From contig JADJHD010000052.1 in assembly GCA_016707705.1 (NCBI GenBank), forward strand, positions 1-33,735: a stretch of 33,735 nt of DNA. The letters run 5' to 3'. The stretch comes from Bacteroidales bacterium. Lineage in GTDB: Bacteria > Bacteroidota > Bacteroidia > Bacteroidales > UBA4417. The translations under genes and the position numbers were made by a program. Each line of letters begins with the position of its first letter. The first letter of the stretch is position 1. A model generated the notes under the pieces. It had not been told where the DNA came from. It made no database searches and saw nothing but the letters and a program-made list of their open reading frames with translations. This document shows, piece after piece, positions 26,949 through 33,735 of this stretch.

Positions 26949-27863
26949 ATGCGAAACTCGTTTCTTCTTTCGATTGTATTCCCTTTGTTTTCCATGTTCC
27001 TTTTCATGGGACTTGGATCATATGATTCCAACAACAATCTTAAGACTTCAAAAACAGAAGAAAAGAAATGTGTGGATTGTCATAGTGATTTGCTTGAAAG
27101 CACCAATGTGCATTCTCCTGCAAACGAATCATGCAGTAATTGTCATGACGTTGAACTCTTGGATCATACAGAAAATGGAGCGAGGGGATTAAAACTGACA
27201 CAGGAAATTCCTGTATTATGCTTTAAATGTCATGAAACAGTCAGGACAGAGAGAGATTCATTAAAATTTGTTCATCAGGCAATGCAGGCAGAAAATAGTT
27301 GTATAAACTGTCATTCCCCTCATTCTTCTGAAGAGAAGCATCTTTTGCAAAACAATCAGAAAAAAATGTGCCTTAGTTGTCATGATAAAGACAAAAATAG
27401 TGAAGGTGAAAAAGTATTGAACATCAAAAAGTTACTCCTAAATTCAAAAGTGATTCATCCCCCTTTGGAGAATGGTGGCTGCTCTGTATGTCATAAACCC
27501 CATGGATCTGAAAATAACTATCTGCTAATCAGTAATTTCCCAAAAGGATTTTATGCACCTGCTACATGGGACTCTTTTGAGTTTTGTTGGGAATGTCACG
27601 ACAGCGACTTACTGGAAGCACCAACTACTGAAACCGCAACCAACTTCAGAAATGGTGAAAAGAATCTCCATTTTGTTCATATGAATGGAAAGAAAGGAAG
27701 AAACTGCACGGTCTGCCATAATGTTCACGCTTCCTCGAATGAACATTTAATTGAGGATAAGGTTATGTTTGGCGGCTGGGAAATGCCTATTCGATTCAAA
27801 ACCACTGAAAACGGCGGAACTTGTTTCCCTGGCTGTCATAATGAAGAAAAATATCAGCGCTAG
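26949..27863 (+). CDS. Nonaheme-type c-type cytochrome (8 CxxCH plus CX3CH)
   Basis: 304 residues with an N-terminal hydrophobic signal (FLLSIVFPLFSMFLFMGLG). Heme sites are CVDCH, CSNCH, CFKCH, CINCH, CLSCH, CSVCH, CWECH and CTVCH, then a final CFPGCH with three residues between the cysteines. The doubled-CXXCH style matches the pentaheme lipoprotein. It starts 2 nt after the barrel stop, so the two are certainly co-transcribed. An inside or outside cytochrome of the conduit is the likely role. Which side of the membrane it occupies cannot be read. Confidence 0.9.
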   Translation: MRNSFLLSIVFPLFSMFLFMGLGSYDSNNNLKTSKTEEKKCVDCHSDLLESTNVHSPANESCSNCHDVELLDHTENGARGLKLTQEIPVLCFKCHETVRTERDSLKFVHQAMQAENSCINCHSPHSSEEKHLLQNNQKKMCLSCHDKDKNSEGEKVLNIKKLLLNSKVIHPPLENGGCSVCHKPHGSENNYLLISNFPKGFYAPATWDSFEFCWECHDSDLLEAPTTETATNFRNGEKNLHFVHMNGKKGRNCTVCHNVHASSNEHLIEDKVMFGGWEMPIRFKTTENGGTCFPGCHNEEKYQR

Positions 27864-27959
27864 TTTTAACTACTTGTGAATACTCCGGATATAGCACTTA
27901 CAAACACAATCCTCTCTACTCCTGTATTTCCTGAGAGCAAAGTAATAAGTGGCAAAAGT

Positions 27960-30845
27960 ATGTTCCATTCTTCAGTTTACCTGTACAGAATTTTTTCTAT
28001 TATTTTCTTCATTTCAGTCTCTTACTTACTTTATTCTCAAACAAATCAATCAAATATCAGGGATTATTCCCAGTCAATCGTCCAGGGCGATAAATCCCTC
28101 AATGAAGGGGACTATCTTAAAGCCATTCAGTATTATGAAAAAGCATGGGATAGCAATCCAAGACTTAGATATCCCGAAAGGAAGATCGAACAGATAATGA
28201 TCCTGCTTTCAGAAGCAGAACAAAAAAAAATCTGGTATGAAAAAGCCATCCAATATGGCGATGCAGGCTATGAGAAAAAGAATTACTCCCTGGCCAATTC
28301 ATTCTATTATATGGCACTGCGACTCGATCCGGAAGCTGAATACCCCAGGCACCAGATCACTGAGATAGCAACGCTCTTTGTGGACCCGGAGAATGATCTT
28401 CGTTTCCGTATTATTCTGATCCATGCCACTAAATCTATCGACAAGAAAAAATACCAAAGAGCACTTGGTTTTTATAAGCAGGCTTTGGTAATGAAGCCTG
28501 ATGCAGGCTGGATTGAACAAAAGATGAAAGAGATTTTAGTTTTATCTGAAAAAAACCTTAAAAGTCTGGATGTCTATTCAAGGTACTTACTTGATGCAGA
28601 TAACTACCTGGAGAAACAAAACTGGAAAGAAGCCAGAGCGAACTATGAAAAAGCCAGCCAACTGAAACAAGGTGAAATCTATCCAAAATCAAGGATCATC
28701 TTTATTGGATCATTTGACAGCTTTAATATTAATCAGCAATCTACTTTCAATCGTTAGTGGAGGATGCATATGCATTGAGAACTTCGGTGATTATGAAAAT
28801 GCCGCCATACGATTACCCAAAGCCCTGAACCTGAAAAAGGTGATCCAAAGCCGGAACCTGCTGAATAAAATGAATCGGCTCAGCAAGGATGAAGATAAAT
28901 TGCCGGAATACTATGAAAAAACCATTAATAATGCCGATTTCCTTAGTCTCTCAGGAGATTGGGAAGCAGCCTTAATAGGCTTTCAAAGATGCAAAGACCG
29001 CCATCCGGATGATCAATATGTGAACTCAGAACGTAGAAATCTCATGGATGCCAACCAGCAGACAAGAAAGTAGAAATCATGCTGCAGCTTATTAAAATGG
29101 GGATCAATCTTTGGCAGATTCAAATTACAAAAGCAATCTGAGTACCGATACGCCACAAAAATATTCCACTGAAAATACTTATCTATCAGATTGCATTGGT
29201 CAATCAGCTTATTGCAACTTCACAAAGCGTAACACCCCTAAAGTTTTAATGCAATGCCTTGGTGCCCCAAAAATCGAAGAAATTTCTTGAAGATGCTGGC
29301 ATTCAAGAGACAACTACCATTGTTCATCAGGAAAATCTATTGCCGGATGCAGCATCCAAATCAAACCCTTCACACGCTACTTCCTCTTCTAGGAACTAAA
29401 ACTAAAATAAATACTTCCTATCTCTCGGATAAAAAGAAGAACTAAATACAAAAGTTTCAAAGAGCAATTCGTTCACAAAAAAAGCAGTTCCACCAATCCG
29501 GACCAACTTAAATATGAAGAAGCTTGTGTTTGCTGAACAGGCATTCAGTAATAAGGATTTCACTAAAGCCACTACTGCTTATAAGGCAGCATTGAGATAC
29601 AAACCCAATGAAGCCTATCCAGAAAGGCTAAGCCTAATTAATGAACAGTTAAAATCAACTGAAGCAATCACAGCCCAAAAATGCAGATTACAAGAGCATT
29701 CTTACTGTGGCAGATCTTGCCTTTAAAACTGAAGATTATCCGAAAGCGATTGAAGCATATACCAAAGCATCGCTTTCACCCGCTGAAATCTATCCCAAAC
29801 AAAGGATTAATGAGGCGAATAAAATCATAGGCCAGCAGAACGCCAGGAACAGAAATTTGAATCAGCTGTTCAATCATCTGAGGCGGCAATGCTGGATAAC
29901 AATTATAATGAAGCATTAATACACCTTAAGACTGCTTTAAAGGAAATCCAGAATCTTCAGTTGTGAAAGAGAAATTGACGAACTGAAAACGCATTATTGA
30001 GAATAACAACAACAACAAGCTGAATACTCAGGATTAATCATACAGGCAGAAAAGTCTGCTGCAACCAGGAACCTACTGATGCCTTATTAAAATTTGAATC
30101 AGCCGCACATTGAAACCTAATGAGGCTTTACCGATAAGCAGAATTCAGGAAATTACCATTATAATTGCGCAGGACAAGCAGAAAAAGAAGAACAATTCAT
30201 TTCCTATCAAAAAACAGCAGAAGATTTTTCAAACAAAAACAACCTGCAAGCAGCCCTTGAGTATTATAAACTTGCACTTTCGTTGAAACCAGAAGAAATT
30301 GAAGTTAAAAGGAAGTATGAGGAGCTGAAAATTGAGTCAGATAAAAAAATGAAAGCCATAAATAATGCGTTTAAACTTAGTATTGAACAAGCAGATATCG
30401 CTTTCAAAATGCTGAGTATGAAAAGGCAATGGAATATTACACTGATGCGCTTAAGTAAGTCCGGAAGCGACACCCGGGAAAAATGATTGCCAGGATCCGA
30501 AAATTCATGTTTGATAATTCAATCGTTGATATTAGTGTTACTCCATTTATTCTCGAGTGCTGATTCTGAAAAACGCTTCAATTCAAGCCCATTCTGCCAA
30601 ATATGAGAAAACAAAATTATCTCCTTGTCAGAGTCCGTTCAAATGATAAGTCTTTACCAAAATTATTTCTGAGTTATGGCAGTGAAGGCAAAAATGGAGG
30701 AATCGTCCTAAAAGAGATTCAATCCGGAATTATAAAGGATTATGTAATCCACATAGTATTCAGGATCAGTGGTCGAGAGAAGATACAATTGGCTAAGCCT
30801 GTATGCGAAAATGGAGATATTAAAGTAAAAACTCTGTCAAGATAA
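27960..30845 (+). pseudogene. Large TPR-repeat protein, frame-broken after about 28700
   Basis: Reading begins cleanly at ATG 27960 (GTG 27876 is an alternative) with a signal segment IFSIIFFISVSYLLYS. TPR-like units follow (SLNEGDYLKAIQYYEKAW, KKNYSLANSFYYMALRLDPE, KKKYQRALGFYKQALVMKPD). The first frame stops at 28757. The same kind of unit continues in other frames at 28760-29073, 29514-29726, 29707-29919 and 30220-30450, each ending with a P-x-YP-type motif. A C-terminal part at about 30600-30845 (NYLLVRVRSNDKSLPKLFLS, GKNGGIVL) looks like a small beta domain. Intact it would be about 960 residues. It follows the nonaheme gene by 96 nt. It is an exported TPR protein; the function is not recognised. 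The breaks look like indels in repetitive DNA. Confidence 0.65.
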
Positions 30846-30867
30846 AGGAAATTAAAATTCCTTTTTT
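30844..30867 (+). terminator. Hairpin with T-run after the TPR gene
   Basis: AAAGGAA, loop ATTAAAA, TTCCTTT, with T continuing to 30867. The stem is AT-rich but perfect and overlaps the stop codon of the last TPR frame, closing the cluster begun at 23219. Confidence 0.6.
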
Positions 30868-31038
30868 AGCCTACGGATCATCTGAAACAATCTAATCTTG
30901 ATTCTTAGTGAATTTTAGATTATTTTATTTTGACTCCTTCAAATATGCATTGGATTAAGTAAATTGCCATTATTATCCCCACTTCTTTGTACTTGCAGCA
31001 AAGAGATCATCATTTCGAACCTACAGAATGAAAATATT

Positions 31039-32287
31039 ATGAATACAGTCAACGAGATTAAACCTATTTTAAACAACCTGTTCCTCCCTATTGAGGAATT
31101 AGTGGTAAGGAAAAGTACAATTTGAAATTCAGAAACAAAGATATCTAAGGCTTTTGATTCCTTTACCCAACAGTACCAGAAAGAAAATGTCCATTTTTCA
31201 GTTCACCCGGCCGTACCGAAATTGGTGGAAATCACACGGATCATAACATGGCAGAGTGCTTGCCGGGGCAGTTGATCTCGAAATATTATAGCTATAGCAG
31301 CAGCTAATGGAACTTCAGTAATTCACATTACCTCTTTAGGTTACCCTGATATTGTTTTGATAACACTGATCTGGAACCAAGGCTTCCGAACAATTTACTT
31401 CTGTTTCTGGTAAGGGGATATGTGCACGTATGAAAGAATTGGGCTTATCGTTGGTGGATTTGATGCAAGTATTGACGGAGCTGTCCCAAAGGTCCAGGAT
31501 TGAGTTCTTCTGCTTCTTTAAGTACTGGCAGGTGCAATTAATTAATCACCTTTTCAATGATGGAAAACTTGATCCCATTCAGAATGCCCTGATTGGACAA
31601 TATGCTGAGAATAAATATTTTGGAAAACCTTGCGGTTTAATGGATCAAACTGCCTGTTCTGTTCAGGACTTATTACTATTGATTTCAAGGACCCCAAATC
31701 ACCCGATGTTAAAAATCGATTTTGACTTTCAATCTACAGGTTACTATCTTGTTATCACCGACACAGGTGGAAATCATGCTGACCGAATGGAGGAATATGC
31801 ATCCTTCCTACAGAAATGAAATCTGTTGCCTGCTCTGGGAGCTACGGTGCTTAGGGAAGTGAGCCTTGAAAGCATTATCCATGCCATTCCGGAACTAAGA
31901 AACATTACCGGTGACAGGGCTATATTAAGGGCTTTGCATTTCCACGGCGATAACCAACGCGTGGCAGATCAGGTTGTAGCCCTTGAAAAGAATGATTTTG
32001 GTGCCTTCCTGGAGATGGTGATTGCTTCTGGTTTTAGTTCATTCATGCATAATCAGAATATTTACCCGGTCCAGAATGTAAAGAACAGGGGGTGTCTCTT
32101 GCCTTGGCACTGAGTGAAATCATCCTCAAAGGAAAGGTGCCTGGAGAGTTCATGGGAGGTTTTGCTGGCACCATTCAGGCTTCTGTACCTTCTGAACCCT
32201 GGAAACATATACCAAAATGATGACGCAAGTGTTTTGGTGAAAATGCGTGTCATAAGCTACATCCGGAAACAAGGGCCATCAGGCTAA
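31039..32287 (+). pseudogene. galK: Galactokinase, frame-broken
   Basis: Pieces in changing frames read as one GHMP-family galactokinase. ATG 31039 starts MNTVNEIKPILNNLF. The galactokinase signature GRTEIGGNHTDHNM lies at 31209-31250. The ATP-binding GLSSSAS motif lies at 31497-31517. AENKYFGKPCGLMDQTACS and VITDTGGNHADR follow near 31610-31785. The rest (RALHFHGDNQRV, SGFSSFMHNQNIYPVQNV) continues to a stop near 32285. It phosphorylates galactose at C1 in the Leloir pathway. Length with repairs is about 415-420 residues, normal for the family. At least four indels break it; all motifs survive, which argues for sequence error rather than decay. Confidence 0.82.
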
Positions 32288-32824
32288 ATTTTCCCAGAGG
32301 GATCATAATATTCCCAGGGCCAAAACTTCCCGCATAACTTAAACAGCACCCTGGTGCATACATCAGCACTCCTTCAGGTGCGCCCGTTGCACCAAAGGGA
32401 GCAAAACCGGCCTTCATCTGAACAGATATACCAAAGTGCCGGAAATCATAAGCCGGACCCGCAAGCATTCCAAAGTCTGCTACCTGAGGTTGTTCCAATT
32501 GTCCGCCTTATGCCGCCAAAGCCAAAGTAACCGCCAAGTTGGGATGCAAAGTGGGGAGTATGAGGATATTGAACCACTCACTCCAAAGCCACCAAAGGGT
32601 CCTTCGATACGACTTTTAACTTCTCCCCATCCACTGAGACAATGACACCACCGTATTCACAATAAGCCCCAAACGAAATGCATCACTCAAAATGCCGGGC
32701 ATAAAAAAATACGACCAAATCCACTAGGTTCCTGGTCAGGCCAAATGTCAAAAGGTGAATCAAAATACATCCTTGTTCCATGGAAGGAGTGTAGAAGACT
32801 CCAAAACCACAATATTTTTAGCAT
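32284..32824 (-). pseudogene. Probable outer-membrane or exported protein, frame-broken
   Basis: On the complement, fragments in shifting frames run from a possible start at 32824 (MLKILWFWSLLHSFHGTRMY). They continue through ILSDAFRLGLIVNTVVSLSQ, KSRIEGPFGGFGVSGSISS and LGGYFGFGG to GMLAGPAYDFRHFGISVQMK and GFAPFGATGAPEGVLMYAP. The Gly- and aromatic-rich alternating strands suggest a barrel or other beta-rich envelope protein. It is convergent with galK; the stops meet at about 32285. The family is not recognised and the limits are approximate. Confidence 0.35.
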
Positions 32825-33005
32825 CCTTATTCTGGAAGTTGAAAGAACACCGGATGATAAGGATACAGATAATCCAAAATGAGCTCTTTTCTTAACATAT
32901 TTTAAAATACAATATGTAAATATAATTAAGGAATCTCAAAAATACTCATCAGTAAGGATGAAAATTTGGATGTTATGCCTGGAAATAATTTTATTGGATT
33001 GTAAA

Positions 33006-33634
33006 CTATAGGAATATGAAGATATTTATGAGCCCGCAGGGAAACTCTCCATTGGGGATTTTTTTCATAATATATTCAACGATTCCGGGAGTAACCTCTT
33101 TAAATCGGCTCATTCGGGTTGTAAAAAGAGCATGCATTCGCTATTCACCTTGGCAGCATTTTCTTCAGCCCAGGCATAATCCGAATCATCAAAAATGATC
33201 ACTTTCCAATTGTTTTGCCAACGGGAAAATCGCATCCAGGGAGGACTTTTTCTTTTGGTGACAGGCAAAATCCAGTCGAACCGGCCACCGGAAAGGATGA
33301 GATCCCGAAGTTTCAAGGTGGACCGACTGTCCAGCATTTTTAAGCCTTCACATAATGGTCCCAAAGGGATACATTAACGGTTCCCACCAGTCAGTACAAT
33401 TAAAATGCCGAAGGTTTGCTTACGCTGGCTCTTTCAATTATTCCCCGCAATATCAGTAAGTGGGTGAAGATCAGGATTCCATGATTCCTTTACATCACAC
33501 CAATAACAACCCACATCTGCAGCCTCCTACTCTCTCGAAGTAAAGCAGCTTTCCCACTGTGCGCCCCCTCACCCTGTAAAGTATAAAATCTTCCATCAGG
33601 GGAAGTCTTTTGCCGTTTTAGTCAAGTCTGACAT
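33006..33634 (-). pseudogene. queE: 7-carboxy-7-deazaguanine synthase, frame-broken
   Basis: The complement starts at ATG 33634 with MSDLTKTAKRLPLMEDFYTL followed by QGEGAHSGKAA, the typical QueE opening. The radical-SAM cysteines (C-x3-C-x2-C) are present in the DNA at about 33490-33531 but a missing base splits the frame. Then come a piece around LMYPLGPLCEGLKML, VIIFDDSDYAWAEENAAKVN and MLFLQPE, and the end RAHKYLHIP. Length (629 nt, about 209 codons) is normal. The enzyme rearranges carboxy-tetrahydropterin to the deazaguanine core in queuosine biosynthesis. There are several indels but all landmarks are present, so a sequencing cause is likely. Confidence 0.78.
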
Positions 33635-33643
33635 GATTTAGTG

Positions 33644-33735
33644 TAATGTTGAATGGTGAATGTTGAATGCGGATGTTGATGTCGGATGTCATGTCGATGT
33701 TGGATGTTGATTGGATGTCGGATTGTGGATTGTGG
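33644..33735. repeat. Degenerate short repeat at window end (GGATGTTGAT type)
   Basis: Variants of TTGAATG, GGATGTTGAT and GGATGTCGGATTG run to the last base, upstream of queE. It is non-coding. The window may end here because an assembler stopped in this repeat. Confidence 0.75.

Overview
The window looks like a piece of a Bacteroidota (Bacteroidetes) genome, probably from an uncultured respiratory organism. The evidence is a fused ResB-CcsA cytochrome c assembly protein, a TAnnTTTG-type -7 promoter element, many lipoproteins, outer-membrane barrels and a small IWQPP-ended protein of a kind found beside metal exporters in this phylum. The dominant theme is multiheme c-type cytochromes with barrel-like outer-membrane partners, i.e. 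machinery that could move electrons from the inner membrane across the envelope. No tRNA, rRNA or CRISPR was recognised.

Layout. (1) 1-8819, minus strand, one co-directional cluster read from right to left: a heme-b-type membrane protein, a ferredoxin/FAD NAD(P)H oxidoreductase, a 20-heme cytochrome, a giant cytochrome with about 50 heme sites in regular three-heme modules of about 222 nt, and a barrel-like outer-membrane protein running off the left edge. (2) 8820-9228, an AT-rich divergent control region with a perfect 23-bp Fur/PerR/Irr-like palindrome. (3) 9229-16243, plus strand: a small His-containing secreted protein, a cation diffusion facilitator, a cytochrome b561, an SH3/OB-fold lipoprotein, a TPR lipoprotein and the fused cytochrome c synthase. 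(4) 16424-22032, a tight operon: NHL-propeller protein, 11/12-heme cytochrome, a histidine kinase with a periplasmic CxxCH, and its NtrC-type sigma-54 activator. (5) 22033-22476, a control region with twin dyads and a sigma-54-like promoter. (6) 22477-30845: tetraheme cytochrome, terminator, NHL lipoprotein, pentaheme lipoprotein, outer-membrane barrel, nonaheme cytochrome and a TPR protein. (7) 31039-33735, right edge: broken galactokinase, broken outer-membrane protein and broken queE, ending in a degenerate short repeat.

How it may work (inference). Region 1 could pass electrons from NAD(P)H or quinol to periplasmic and then surface cytochromes. Region 6 resembles a porin-cytochrome conduit. 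Region 4 supplies a heme-bearing sensor and a sigma-54 activator that could switch on its own operon and the tetraheme gene. CcsBA attaches the hemes.

Quality caveat. Frameshifts are dense at 1-4600 and 28700-33735 and sparse between. Two isolated breaks (about 18952 and 26588) are each repaired by one base, and both lie in short homopolymers. Most broken genes are therefore more likely uncorrected long-read errors than true decay.
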